A DNA stretch of 64,000 bases from Achromobacter sp. UMC46 (GTDB lineage Bacteria; Pseudomonadota; Gammaproteobacteria; Burkholderiales; Burkholderiaceae_B). The position numbers were made by a program, and so were the translations under genes. This document shows, piece by piece, positions 28,129 to 37,789 of this stretch. The stretch's first letter is position 1, and each line of letters starts with the position of its first letter. Below the pieces are notes generated by a model. It made no database searches. It was not told where the DNA came from and saw only the letters and a program-made list of their open reading frames with translations. The stretch is taken from the NCBI RefSeq assembly GCF_014170335.1, contig NZ_LZZS01000031.1:111079-175078 (forward strand), written 5' to 3'.

Positions 28129-28614
28129 CTAGGTTGCGGCGGCCAGATCGGGCCGGTAGGCGGCGGGGTCGTCGTATTCGACCAGCTCCAGCACATTGCC
28201 TTCGGGGTCGCGGAAGAACGCCAGCCAGGTGCCGGGGCGCACTTCCATCGGCGCGGGCGCGCTGTCGAACACGACGCCCTTGGATTGCAGGCCGCGCACC
28301 ACGCCGGCCAGATCGCGCACGATGAAGGTCAGGTAGGTGGCGCCCTGGCGGTCCAGGATCGCCGCGCCGCGCACGGCGGCCTCGGGCGCCACGCTGGGCT
28401 GCAGCAGCTTGATGCGTTCGCCGTACGGTGTCTGCAGTCGCGCGACGTCGTAGCCATGCACGGTCAGCCCGGTGGCGCGCGCCTTGTCAGCGGGCACGCT
28501 GACGCGGTTCACGAGCGTCAGGCCGACCACATCGGTATAGAACGCCAGCAGCGCGTCCAGGTTCTTGCAGCAGATGCCGATTTCCATCGGCACGGTCATT
28601 TGCAGCGTGCTCAT
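28129..28614 (-). CDS. VOC family protein (glyoxalase/dioxygenase superfamily)
   Basis: A 161-residue vicinal-oxygen-chelate protein with paired beta-alpha-beta-beta-beta modules: MEIGICCKNLDALLAFYTDVVGLTLVNRV in the first, ATYLTFIVRDLAGVVRGLQSKG and FFRDPEGNVLELVEYDD in the second. Metal-ligand-type Glu in VLELVEY is present. Its ATG overlaps the E1 stop (ATGA at 28611-28614), so it is coupled to the dehydrogenase. A VOC gene placed inside a 2-oxoacid dehydrogenase operon is unusual and suggests an epimerase, isomerase or lyase acting on its substrate. Confidence 0.88.
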   Translation of the reverse strand: MSTLQMTVPMEIGICCKNLDALLAFYTDVVGLTLVNRVSVPADKARATGLTVHGYDVARLQTPYGERIKLLQPSVAPEAAVRGAAILDRQGATYLTFIVRDLAGVVRGLQSKGVVFDSAPAPMEVRPGTWLAFFRDPEGNVLELVEYDDPAAYRPDLAAAT

Positions 28615-30794
28615 GCCTGTTCTCCCAGATCGGCCAGCACGTCGGCCAGGCCCGCCAGCACTTCCTCGGTGTCGGCGAACGCCGCGCGTTCCAGCACCTT
28701 CGAGATGCTGGGCGATGCCTCGCCACCCGTGACGCGCTTGATCGGCTGGTCCAGCCAATCGAAGTAGCGGCGCTGGATCTCGTCGGACAGCATGGCGCCG
28801 TAGGACGTGCCGCGCGCGCCTTGCTCCACGATCAGCACATTGTTGGTCTTCTGGATACTGGCGCCGATGGTGTCCCAGTCCAGGCTGGCGCGGTCCAGCG
28901 TGCGCAGGTCGATCACTTCGGCGTCCACGCCCGCTTCTTCCGCCGCCTTGAGCGCGCGGCTGACCATCGACAGGTAGGTCAGGATGGTGACCTTGCTGCC
29001 CGTGCGGCGCACGCGGGCGCGGCCGAACGGAATGGCGTAGTCCAGGTCGCCGGCGGGCACGTCGCCCGACGACGCATACAGGTCCACGTGCTCGATCACC
29101 AGCACCGGGTCCTTGGAGGCCAGCGCGGTGTTCATCAAGCCCACGTATTCGAAGGGCGTGGACGGCGCCACGATGCGCCAGCCGGGCGCCGTGGCGAAGA
29201 TGCCGGCCGGGTCCATCGAGTGCTGCGAGCCATAGCCCGTGCCCATCGCGACTTTGGTGCGCAGCACGAAGGGCACGTCGATGTCGCCGCCGAACATGTG
29301 GCGGGCCTTGCCGATCTGGTTGAAGATCTGGTCGGCCGCGACCCACATGAAATCGGGGTACATGAATTCGACGACAGGCTTGTAACGGCCGTCCATCGCC
29401 AGGCCGCCGCCCAGGCCGGCGAAGGCGTTTTCGGAGATCGGAGTGCCCAGCACGCGGTCGGGATACTTGTCTTTCAGGCCGCGCGTGGCGCCGTTGGTGC
29501 CGCCCTTCAGGCGGTGCACGTCTTCGCCCAGCACGACCACGCCGCCGTCGGTCTCCATGCGGCGGTCCAGCACGTCGGCCACGGCGTCGACGAACTTGCG
29601 TTCGACGCGGTCGCCCGCGTAGCCCTCGACGTCCTGGTAGCGCAGCCCGGCCAATTCGGCGCCGTCGCTGCGCAGGCCCACGTCGCGGAAGTCGGGGCTG
29701 GGCCACAGGTCGGCGCGCACGCGGCGCTTGCCGCCGTCGGCGGCCTCGGTCAGGCGGCCGCACACGTCCTTCATGACGTCCTTGCAGCGCTGGCGAAGCG
29801 CATCCACTTCCGCTTGCGTGATCAGCGCGCGGCCGATCATTTCAGAGGCGATCTTGTCCAGCGGATCGCGGCGGCGCCATTGCGCCTCTTCGTCCTTCGT
29901 GCGGTAACCGAAGGCGCTGCCCGGGAAGGGGCCGTTCTGGTGGAAGAAGCGGTACACGTCCACTTCCACGATGGTCGGGCCGTTGCCGGCGCGCATGTGC
30001 GCCACGGCTTCCGACATGGCCAGGTGCACGGCCAGCGGGTCCATGCCGTCCACTTTCCACGACGGGATGTTGAACGCCAGGCCGCGCGCGGACAGGCGGG
30101 GTTCGGCCGTGGACTCTTCCACCGTGGTCGACACGGCGTAGCGGTTGTTCTCGATGAAGAAGCACAGCGGCGTCTTCCACGCGGCGGTCAGGTTCATCGT
30201 TTCCAGTACGGAGCCGATGTTTACCGCGCCGTCGCCGAAATAGGTCACCGCCACGCGGTCGGTGCCGGCGTGCTTGTGGGCCCAGCCGGCGCCGGCGGCC
30301 AGCGGCACGCCGCCGCCCACGATGGCGTTGGTGCCCAGCGCGCCCGCCTCCAGCCAACGCAGGTGCATGCTGCCCCCACGGCCGCGGCAATAGCCCTGGG
30401 CCAGGCCCATGATCTCGGCCAACGTCTTTTGCAGGACCTCGTCGATGGCGGGCGTGAGCGGGTTGCGCGGGTCCAGGCCCAGCGGGGCGACGTGCTGCAG
30501 CGCTTTCGCCAGGAACTGGTGGTGCCCCCGGTGCGAACCGTTGATCTGGTCGCCGGCGCCCAGGGCCAGCACCGAACCGACGGCGCCGCCTTCCTGGCCC
30601 ACGGACGAATGCGCGGGGCCGTGCACGAGGCCTTCGGCGGCCAGGTCCAGCACGGCCTCTTCAAAGGCGCGGATCCAGTGCAGCTGAGTGAGCATGGTGC
30701 CGAGCAGGGCGGGGTCCGCCTGCTGCCAGTCCTTTGCCTCGACCGTCAGTTGCCGCCAGGGCGCTTGGGGCTCAAGCGGTTGGTAGGTGGCCAT
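28611..30794 (-). CDS. Fused alpha/beta E1 of a thiamine-diphosphate 2-oxoacid dehydrogenase
   Basis: A 727-residue single-chain E1 in which alpha (1-~340) and beta (~390-727) halves are fused. The ThDP motif is GDGAVNIGSVLETMN ... IENNRYAVST (Gly-Asp-Gly to Asn-Asn). Alpha has the GHGRGGSMH-like YCRGRGGSMHL and HRGHHQFLAK; beta has LGEDV, TPISENAFAGLGGGLAMDG and the C-terminal VIDLRTLDRASLDWDTI. Fusion is known in some acetoin/branched-chain-type E1s. It decarboxylates a 2-oxoacid (or acetoin-like ketone) and passes the acyl group to E2. It lies 37 bases after an SDR gene in the operon. Confidence 0.93.
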   Translation of the reverse strand: MATYQPLEPQAPWRQLTVEAKDWQQADPALLGTMLTQLHWIRAFEEAVLDLAAEGLVHGPAHSSVGQEGGAVGSVLALGAGDQINGSHRGHHQFLAKALQHVAPLGLDPRNPLTPAIDEVLQKTLAEIMGLAQGYCRGRGGSMHLRWLEAGALGTNAIVGGGVPLAAGAGWAHKHAGTDRVAVTYFGDGAVNIGSVLETMNLTAAWKTPLCFFIENNRYAVSTTVEESTAEPRLSARGLAFNIPSWKVDGMDPLAVHLAMSEAVAHMRAGNGPTIVEVDVYRFFHQNGPFPGSAFGYRTKDEEAQWRRRDPLDKIASEMIGRALITQAEVDALRQRCKDVMKDVCGRLTEAADGGKRRVRADLWPSPDFRDVGLRSDGAELAGLRYQDVEGYAGDRVERKFVDAVADVLDRRMETDGGVVVLGEDVHRLKGGTNGATRGLKDKYPDRVLGTPISENAFAGLGGGLAMDGRYKPVVEFMYPDFMWVAADQIFNQIGKARHMFGGDIDVPFVLRTKVAMGTGYGSQHSMDPAGIFATAPGWRIVAPSTPFEYVGLMNTALASKDPVLVIEHVDLYASSGDVPAGDLDYAIPFGRARVRRTGSKVTILTYLSMVSRALKAAEEAGVDAEVIDLRTLDRASLDWDTIGASIQKTNNVLIVEQGARGTSYGAMLSDEIQRRYFDWLDQPIKRVTGGEASPSISKVLERAAFADTEEVLAGLADVLADLGEQA

Positions 30795-30831
30795 GAGTGA
30801 ATCTCCAGAATGTTTTTAAGCGTCGATGCGG

Positions 30832-31620
30832 TTAAAGGTAGCTGTAGCGGCTCCAGCCGCCGTCGGCCACCAGGGTGTGTCCGGTGATGTAGGCGGCCTG
30901 GCGCGACGCCAGGAAGACCGCCAGGTCGGCCATTTCGGCCGGCTGCGCCATGCGGCGCAGCGGGGTGCGCTGCTTCAGGCGTTCGGGGTCCAGCCGGCCG
31001 CGTGCGGCCAGGTCGCGCACCAGGTCGGTCTCCACATAGCCGGGCGCCAGCGCGTTGACGCGCACGCCCATCGGGCCCCACTCCACCGCCAGCGTTTCCG
31101 TCAGCAGCACTACCGCGCCTTTGGTCGCGCAGTAGGCGGCGCGGTCGGGCGCCGCCACCACGCCGTACATGGAGGCCAGGTTGATGATGCAGCCCGATCC
31201 CGCCGGCACCATGCGGCGGCCGGCGGCCTGCGCGCACAGGAACACGCCGGTCAGGTTGATGTCGACCGCGCGGCGCCATTCGTCCACGGTGACTTCCAGC
31301 GTGGGCTTGTTGGCCGAGATGCCGGCGTTGTTGACCAGCACGTCGATGCGGCCCCAGGCCTGTTCGACCTGGGCGAAGGCGCGTTCGACGGCCTCGGCGT
31401 CGGTGACGGAGGCCTGTACCGCGATGGCCTCGCCGCCGGCGGCTTTCAGTTCTGCCACGGCCGCGTCCAGGGCGGCGGCGTCCATGTCCAGCAGCGCGAC
31501 GCGGGCGCCTTGGCGCACGAAAGCCTGCGCGGTCGAAAAACCGATGCCTTTGGCGCCGCCGGTGATCACGACGGTCTGGCCGCGCAGGTCGCCGTGGATG
31601 ACTTCAGTAGGGTTGTCCAA
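30832..31620 (-). CDS. SDR family NAD(P)-dependent oxidoreductase
   Basis: A 262-residue classical SDR: cofactor motif TGGAKGIGFS near residue 20, VNNAGISANKPT, catalytic INLASMYGVVAAPDRAAYCATKGAV (Ser, Tyr-x-x-x-Lys) and C-terminal ITGHTLVADGGWSRYSYL. It lies between livF and E1, so it probably makes the keto substrate for the E1 enzyme from a hydroxy precursor. Substrate unknown. Confidence 0.9.
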   Translation of the reverse strand: MDNPTEVIHGDLRGQTVVITGGAKGIGFSTAQAFVRQGARVALLDMDAAALDAAVAELKAAGGEAIAVQASVTDAEAVERAFAQVEQAWGRIDVLVNNAGISANKPTLEVTVDEWRRAVDINLTGVFLCAQAAGRRMVPAGSGCIINLASMYGVVAAPDRAAYCATKGAVVLLTETLAVEWGPMGVRVNALAPGYVETDLVRDLAARGRLDPERLKQRTPLRRMAQPAEMADLAVFLASRQAAYITGHTLVADGGWSRYSYL

Positions 31621-31656
31621 GATGTTTGCCTGTAGAAGAGGTTGCGTGGCGGCGGG

Positions 31657-32372
31657 TCAGACGGCCAGCCATTCCTGCACGACGTCCTGGCGCTCGTGCA
31701 GTTGCGCGGGCGGTCCTTCGAACACGATGCGGCCGTGGCCCATGACGCTGACGCGGGTCGACACCTTCAGCGCGATGGTCAGCTTCTGCTCTACCAGCAC
31801 CACCGAGACGCCGCGTTTGTGGATGTCGCGGATCACGTCGGCGATCACTTCCACGATCTTCGGCGCCAACCCTTCGGTGGGCTCGTCGATCAGCATGACC
31901 TTGGGGTTGCCCAAGAGCGAACGGCACATGGTCAGCATCTGCTGTTCGCCGCCCGACAGGTTGCCGGCGCGGGTATTGCTGCGTTCCTTCAGGCGCGGGA
32001 AGTAGTCAAACATCTGCGCCACGGTCCAGAAGGGCGCGTCGTCGCGCTTGGGCTGTTCGCCCATGCGCAGGTTCTCGTCCACCGTCAGGTTGGCGAACAC
32101 CTCCCGTTCTTCGGGCACGAAGCCCAGGCCGGCGCGGGCGATTTCGAACGGGCGCTTGTTGGTGATGTCGCGGCCTTCCATGGCGATGCGGCCGCCGGTC
32201 ACATCCACCAGGCCCATGATGCTTTTCATGGTGGTGGAGCGGCCCGCGCCGTTGCGGCCCAGCAGGCTCACGACTTCACCGCGCCCGATGGACAGGTCGA
32301 TGCCGTGCAGGATGTGGCTTTTGCCGTAGTGCGCGTGCACGCCTTGCAGGCTGAGCAGGGGGGATTGCGTGG

Positions 32373-32376
<4 letters not shown>
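31657..32376 (-). CDS. livF: Branched-chain amino acid-type ABC transporter ATP-binding protein LivF
   Basis: A 239-residue ATPase subunit of the LivF group. Signature LSGGEQQMLTM, Walker B KVMLIDEPTEGLAP and the H-loop area (VSVVLVEQKLTIAL) are normal. The Walker A reads GRNGAGRSTT: residue 46 is Arg (codon CGC at 32239-32241) where nearly all ABC ATPases have Lys. LivF usually pairs with LivG, whose Walker A is normal here. Start ATG 32376 overlaps the livG stop. Confidence 0.93.
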
Positions 32377-33121
<745 letters not shown>

Positions 33122-33125
<4 letters not shown>

Positions 33126-34390
33126 TTTGCGGGCTCCAGCACAGGGGCGGCGGCGCCGTCGTCGCACCACAGGGCCAGCGCCCAGCGGCAGGCCGCCAGG
33201 CCCACGGCGAACAGCGCCAACGGGATCAGCCAGGTGGACAGCGCAAGCGGCGCCCACGCGTGGCCGAAGAGCGGGATGGACGGCCAGCCGGCCTCGGGGT
33301 TCATGGCCAGCAGCGAACGGTAGTCGCGGGCGAACATGCGTTGCAGCAGCTCGACCGAGAAGACGGTGGCGGCGGTCAGCAGCAGGCCGCCCGCCACCGA
33401 CAACGCGGCGCGCGGCAGCCAGTTGGCCAGCCCGCGCTCGCGCAGCGATTTGGCGGCGCGTTGCACCAGGCCGACCAGGCCATCCGGCACGAACAGCATC
33501 ACCAGTACGAACAGGATGCCCTGATACAACAGCCACGACCGGGTGATGTCGGCCAGCGTCTGCGACAGGAAGGTCAGGATGGACGCGCCCAGCACCGGTC
33601 CCAGGAAGGCGTTGACGCCGCCGATGTAGGCGAATAGCACTGCATCGGTGGACAGCTTCACCTCGAACAGCACGTAGTTTCCGGCCTCGATGTTCAAGGC
33701 CTGCAGCCCGCCCGCGATGCCGGCGAACATGGCCGACAGCGCGAACACCATGGTCTTCAGCGCATGCGGACGGTAGCCCAGGTAGCGCAGCCGGTTGGCG
33801 TTTTCGCGCAGGCCCAGCGTCAGCCGGCCCAGCGGCGTGCGGGTCAGGCCGTACAAGGCGGCCAGCGAGATCAGCACCCAGGCCAGCACGAGGAAGTACA
33901 CCTCGATGTCGGATCCGAAGGTGAAGCCCCAGGCCGGCATGCGCATGGCCGACACGCCGGCTTCGCCGCCGAACACGCCTTTCAGGTGCGGCGCCAGGGC
34001 GTGCAGCAGTTCCGCCAGCGCCAGCGTGATCATCGAAAAGTACACGCCGGAACGCATGGTGGCGAACCAGCCGGCGACCAGTCCGAACAGCAGGCCGGCC
34101 ACGCCGCCCGCCAGCGGCATCAGGGGCGTAGGCAGCAGGCCTGCGCCGCCCAGCGCGTTCATCGCGTGGATAGTGGCGAAAGTGCCCACGCCGAAGTACG
34201 CGGCATGGCCGAAGGACAGCATGCCGCCCTGGCCCGCCAGCAGGTTGAAGGCGCAGGCGAAGAGCGCGGCGATCAGCATCTGCACCGCCGCCACCAGCTG
34301 GCCCGGAGGCAGCAGCCAGGGCAGCGCGCACAGCGTGCCGACGCAAACGATCAGCAGCAGGGCGCCCGAGGCGATTCGAGTCTGGCTCAT
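33122..34390 (-). CDS. livM: ABC transporter permease LivM
   Basis: A 422-residue inner-membrane permease of the branched-chain amino acid type. The hydrophobic segments and loops include NLLAGQGGMLSFGHAAYFGVGTF, the LivM/H signature, and the EAA-like GLRENANRLRYLGYRPHALKTMVF. The C-terminal part has an added stretch of two or so hydrophobic helices (ALSVAGGLLLTAATVF and ALSTWLIPLALFAVGLAACRW), longer than typical ~320-residue LivM. ATG 34390 overlaps the livH stop. Confidence 0.93.
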
Positions 34391-35328
34391 GCCTGCTCTC
34401 CCTTCAGGCCGGACGGCTTGACCAGCAGCACCACCAGCATCAGCAGGAAGGGCAGGGTGGCCGCCAGGCTGGAAATCTTCACCGTCATCAGGCCGCCCAC
34501 GCTTTCCGCCCACTCGCCCGCGCCGAACAGGCCGAACAACGACGCCAGGCTGGCGTCGATGCCGACCGAGAACGAGCTGATCAGGCCGATCAGCAGCGAG
34601 GCGATCATCGCGCCTTCAAGCGACCCCAGGCCGCCGACGACGACCACCACGAACACCAGCACGCCCAGCTCCAGCGCCATGTTGGGGTTTGTCGTGTAGA
34701 AGGCCCCGGCCACGGCACCCGCCAAGCCCGCCATCGCCGCGCCCACGCCGAACACGCTCATGAAGACCAGCGGCACATTGTGGCCCAGCGCTTCGGCCAT
34801 GCGCGGCCGGTAGATGGCCGACCGCACCACGATGCCGACGCGGGTGCGCGACAGCAGCAGGTAGATCACGGCGAACATCGCCAGAGACACGCCGCCCATC
34901 AACAGGCGGTAGAACGGGTAGTCCGCATCGAACACGCGGAACGCCGCGAAGTTCAGGAATGGCGGCACGCGGTAGTCCACGGGGAAGTCGCCGTAGAACA
35001 GCTTGATCAGTTCGGCCACGATGAAGGCCAGGCCGAACGTCACCAACAGTTCCTGCGCGTGGCCGAACTTGTGGACGCGGCGCAGGAAGAAGCGCTCGAC
35101 GCCCATGCCCAGCACGCCCGCGATGATCGTGGCCAGCACCAGCGCCGTCCAGAAGCCCGTGACGGGCGTCAGCGTGTAGGCGGCGTACGCGCCGATCATG
35201 TAGAACGAGGCGTGCGCGAAGTTCAGCACGCCCATCATTCCGAAAATCAAAGTCAGGCCTGCCGACACCATGAATAGCAGCAGGCCGTAAATCACGCCGT
35301 TCAACAGCGAGACGGTAAAGAATTCCAT
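34387..35328 (-). CDS. livH: ABC transporter permease LivH
   Basis: A 313-residue permease with MEFFTVSLLNGVIYGLLLFMVSAGLTLIFGMMGVLNFAHASFYMIGAY, the standard LivH start, and the conserved GGLGSLEGAMIASLLIGL near the C-terminus. It forms the membrane channel with LivM. It follows the binding-protein gene after a 134-bp gap with two strong hairpins. Confidence 0.95.
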   Translation of the reverse strand: MEFFTVSLLNGVIYGLLLFMVSAGLTLIFGMMGVLNFAHASFYMIGAYAAYTLTPVTGFWTALVLATIIAGVLGMGVERFFLRRVHKFGHAQELLVTFGLAFIVAELIKLFYGDFPVDYRVPPFLNFAAFRVFDADYPFYRLLMGGVSLAMFAVIYLLLSRTRVGIVVRSAIYRPRMAEALGHNVPLVFMSVFGVGAAMAGLAGAVAGAFYTTNPNMALELGVLVFVVVVVGGLGSLEGAMIASLLIGLISSFSVGIDASLASLFGLFGAGEWAESVGGLMTVKISSLAATLPFLLMLVVLLVKPSGLKGEQA

Positions 35329-35377
35329 GTCCGCTCCATAATCCTTGCGCGGGGACGCCAGGCCCCCGCGAGCGATC

Positions 35378-35453
35378 GCGCACTTTTTTCCGGCCCGCGC
35401 CGGGGTGCGCTTTTTTTTGCAGGCGATCGAGGGGACGCGTCGCGCGTCCCCTC
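35378..35453. terminator. Two strong hairpins between binding-protein gene and livH
   Basis: GAGGGGACGCG/CGCGTCCCCTC (35429-35439 with 35443-35453, perfect 11-bp stem) lies right after the binding-protein stop. A second hairpin GCGCAC...GTGCGC with inner CCGGC/GCCGG (35378-35410) follows toward livH; it has a T8 run only on the plus strand. On the coding (minus) strand they probably act as a transcript stabiliser or partial terminator, allowing more binding protein than permease. Confidence 0.6.
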
Positions 35454-35462
35454 AGGCCGCCA

Positions 35463-36698
35463 TCAATCCGGCCGTTGCATCTTGCACGTCGCCTGCACCG
35501 GCGCCGACACGTCGGCCGCCGCCAGCACCTTCACCGGCTCGAAGCCCATGTCGGTGCCGTCGGCCTTGTACTTGGCGTTCTTGCCCACCTTGGACACGAC
35601 CATCGGCAACTGCACCTGATGGTCTTCGGCGCGCATCGTGTAGGTGCCCAGCGACGAGGTGTAGGTGACCTTTTCCAGGGCCTTTGCCAGCGCGGGCACG
35701 GACAGCTTGCCGTCCTGCGGCGGCACCTGCTTCAACGCTTCGCCCAGGAAGCGCACGCCGATGACGGTCTGCGGTTCCGTGTAGCTGGGGTAGTGGCCGG
35801 TCTTGGCCTTGTAGTCTTCGGCGAACTTGGCGCCTTCATCGCCCGCGGCTTCGATGTTGTACGGGTGGGCGATGTAATGGCCCAGCGCCACTTCCCCGGC
35901 GTTGGCCAGGTTGCCCACCTGGTCCAGGAACACGGTGGCGAAGCGCACCTTCAAGCCGGCGGCCTGCGTGGCTTTCATCAGCAGCAGCAGGTCGTTGGAC
36001 CAGTTGCCGGTGATGACGGTGTCGGGCGAAGCCGCGCGGATGCGCGCGACGTAGGGCGCGAAGTCCTGGATCTTGTTGACTTCGTGCAGCGTCTTGCCCA
36101 CCACCTCATAGCCGTACTGCTTGGCGAAGCGCTCGGTCGCGCCTTCCATGTCCTGGCCCCAGGAATAGTTCTGGTTGATGGCGTACACGCGCTTGCCCAG
36201 CGTGCCGTCGGCCGACATCACCGAGGCCAGCGACTTCACGCGCAGGTCGGCATTGGTGGTGAAGCGGAAGTGGTAGAAGTGGCACTTCTGGCCCGTCAAT
36301 TCCAGCGCTTCGCCGCCTACGTTCAGGAAGACGACTTCCTTGCCCGGGTTGCGCAGGTTGTGCTTGCGCACGTCTTCGGTCAACTGACCCGAGATCGCGG
36401 AGGACGAGCCCTGCACCAGGACCTGCACGCCTTCGGCCGCGGCGGCGCGGAAGCGGTCGGAGGCGCCCACGGGGCCGCCCTGGTTGTCGAATTCGACCAG
36501 CTCAAGCGGCTGGCCGTTCCAGCCGCCGGCGGCGTTGATGCGGTCCAGCTCGTATTTGACCGCGGCGCGGAACATCAGGCCGGTCGAGGCCTGCGGGCCC
36601 GACAGCGTTTCGATCAGGCCGATCTTGACGGGTGCGGCGTGCGCCGATGCGGCTATGCCGGCCAGGCACAGCAGGCCGGTGGTGAAAGCCAATTTCAT
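35463..36698 (-). CDS. ABC transporter substrate-binding protein of the liv-type system
   Basis: A 411-residue periplasmic binding protein. The signal peptide is MKLAFTTGLLCLAGIAASAHA; the mature part opens APVKIGLIETLSGPQASTG and has the LivJ fold. An ATG further upstream (36746) is in frame, but 36698 has GGAGGAGA at the right distance and a proper signal peptide. First of the transporter genes, downstream of the AroE-like gene. The ligand is probably the compound degraded by this operon, not necessarily an amino acid. Confidence 0.92.
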   Translation of the reverse strand: MKLAFTTGLLCLAGIAASAHAAPVKIGLIETLSGPQASTGLMFRAAVKYELDRINAAGGWNGQPLELVEFDNQGGPVGASDRFRAAAAEGVQVLVQGSSSAISGQLTEDVRKHNLRNPGKEVVFLNVGGEALELTGQKCHFYHFRFTTNADLRVKSLASVMSADGTLGKRVYAINQNYSWGQDMEGATERFAKQYGYEVVGKTLHEVNKIQDFAPYVARIRAASPDTVITGNWSNDLLLLMKATQAAGLKVRFATVFLDQVGNLANAGEVALGHYIAHPYNIEAAGDEGAKFAEDYKAKTGHYPSYTEPQTVIGVRFLGEALKQVPPQDGKLSVPALAKALEKVTYTSSLGTYTMRAEDHQVQLPMVVSKVGKNAKYKADGTDMGFEPVKVLAAADVSAPVQATCKMQRPD

Positions 36699-36738
36699 GC
36701 GTGTCTCCTCCGTGGGACGGGAGTGGTAATTCCGTGAA

Positions 36739-37551
36739 TCAAGCAAGCGCGCTTTGTTGCGGCTCTTCTACGCCCAGAAAGCGGGCAATTTCGGTGAGTT
36801 GTCCTTCCAGCATGTACAGGCCGGGATGCGTGCGGCAGCCGTGCGCGGCCGCGGCGCGCAGCAGCGGGGTGTCGACGCGGCTCATCACGGCGTCGGCCAC
36901 GACGGCGCCGGGGGCCAGGCCGAGCACGGGGAAGGGCAGGGGATCGGTGTCTTGCAGGCCCAGCGAGGTCGCGTTGACGGCGATGTCGCAGGCTTCGGGC
37001 GCGGGGCCGGCGACGCGGATGTCCAGGCCGGGGTATTGACGCGCCAGGTGGGCGGCGAAGGCGTGCGCCTTGTCGGCCGACCGGTTGTACAGGCGCAGGC
37101 TGGCGGGGCCGGCATCGGCCAGGGCACAGGCGATGGCCTTGCCCGCGCCGCCCAGGCCGGCCAGATAGACGTGGCGCCCGGCGGGGTCATGGCCCTGGCC
37201 GCGCAGGCCGGCCACGAAACCCAGCCCGTCGAAGTTGCCGCCCGTCAGCACGCCGTCTTGCAGGCGCACGGCGTTGACCGCGCCGATCAGCTGGGCCGCC
37301 GGGGTCAGGGCGTCGCACAGGGCGGCGGCTTGTTCCTTGTGGGGCACCGTCACGACGATGCCGCCCAGGTTGGCCAGGCCGCGCAGGCCGGTGAACAGGC
37401 CGGGCAGCGCGTCGGCGGACACATGGAAAGGGACCATGACGGCGTCGATCGCGCGTTCACGCAGCAGGGCGTTCAGCCGCTGGGGCGTCTTGACGTGCGC
37501 AATCGGGTCGGCCGCGATCGCGAATACGGTAGTGCTGCCGGTGATTTCCAC
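36739..37551 (-). CDS. Shikimate/quinate dehydrogenase-like protein (AroE family)
   Basis: A 270-residue AroE-fold dehydrogenase. Catalytic Lys is in VTVPHKEQAAALCD, NAD(P) motif GLGGAGKAIACALADAG, and the C-terminal CRTHPGLYMLEGQLTEIARFLG matches the family. The usual NTDG segment reads GGNFDGLGF: the catalytic Asp is kept but Thr is replaced by Phe. SxS near the N-terminus, which holds shikimate in AroE, is not obvious (IAHVKTPQRLN instead). These changes point to a substrate other than shikimate. It is the first gene of the operon, under the divergent GntR pair. Confidence 0.85.
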   Translation of the reverse strand: MEITGSTTVFAIAADPIAHVKTPQRLNALLRERAIDAVMVPFHVSADALPGLFTGLRGLANLGGIVVTVPHKEQAAALCDALTPAAQLIGAVNAVRLQDGVLTGGNFDGLGFVAGLRGQGHDPAGRHVYLAGLGGAGKAIACALADAGPASLRLYNRSADKAHAFAAHLARQYPGLDIRVAGPAPEACDIAVNATSLGLQDTDPLPFPVLGLAPGAVVADAVMSRVDTPLLRAAAAHGCRTHPGLYMLEGQLTEIARFLGVEEPQQSALA

Positions 37552-37640
37552 CTGGTTGTCCCCTGCCTGTCATGCGGCCTGCGGCCATGTTTTTCCGACG
37601 CTTCTTGCCTGAAAGCGCGACTTGATTTACGCTTTCGGAA

Positions 37641-37672
37641 TAAGTTGTCAGGCAACTTTATTAAGTTGTCCG
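37641..37672. promoter_or_regulatory. Candidate GntR operator with two TAAGTTGTC copies
   Basis: TAAGTTGTC occurs at 37641-37649 and 37662-37670, exactly 21 bases apart (two helical turns). The first is part of an inverted repeat AAGTTG-N5-CAACTT (37642-37658). The site lies between the AroE-like gene and the divergent SDR gene, in the 238-bp gap where the GntR regulator encoded at 38565-39311 should act on both promoters. Confidence 0.65.
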
Positions 37673-37789
37673 ATAAATCATAGGGCATGCGTTTTTCTCG
37701 TGTCAAGCAGCGGATTCAGGAGTTCAATCCAGGAAGCCGCTGCCGCGTGAAAGGCCGCGGGCCCGCCCATAGAGAGCTTTGGAGACAGG

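Noticed and set aside
28821..30800. 659-codon plus-strand frame opposite the E1 gene
   Set aside because: Antisense shadow typical of high-GC DNA. The E1 frame has clear thiamine-diphosphate motifs; the other has low-complexity His/Val/Ala runs.
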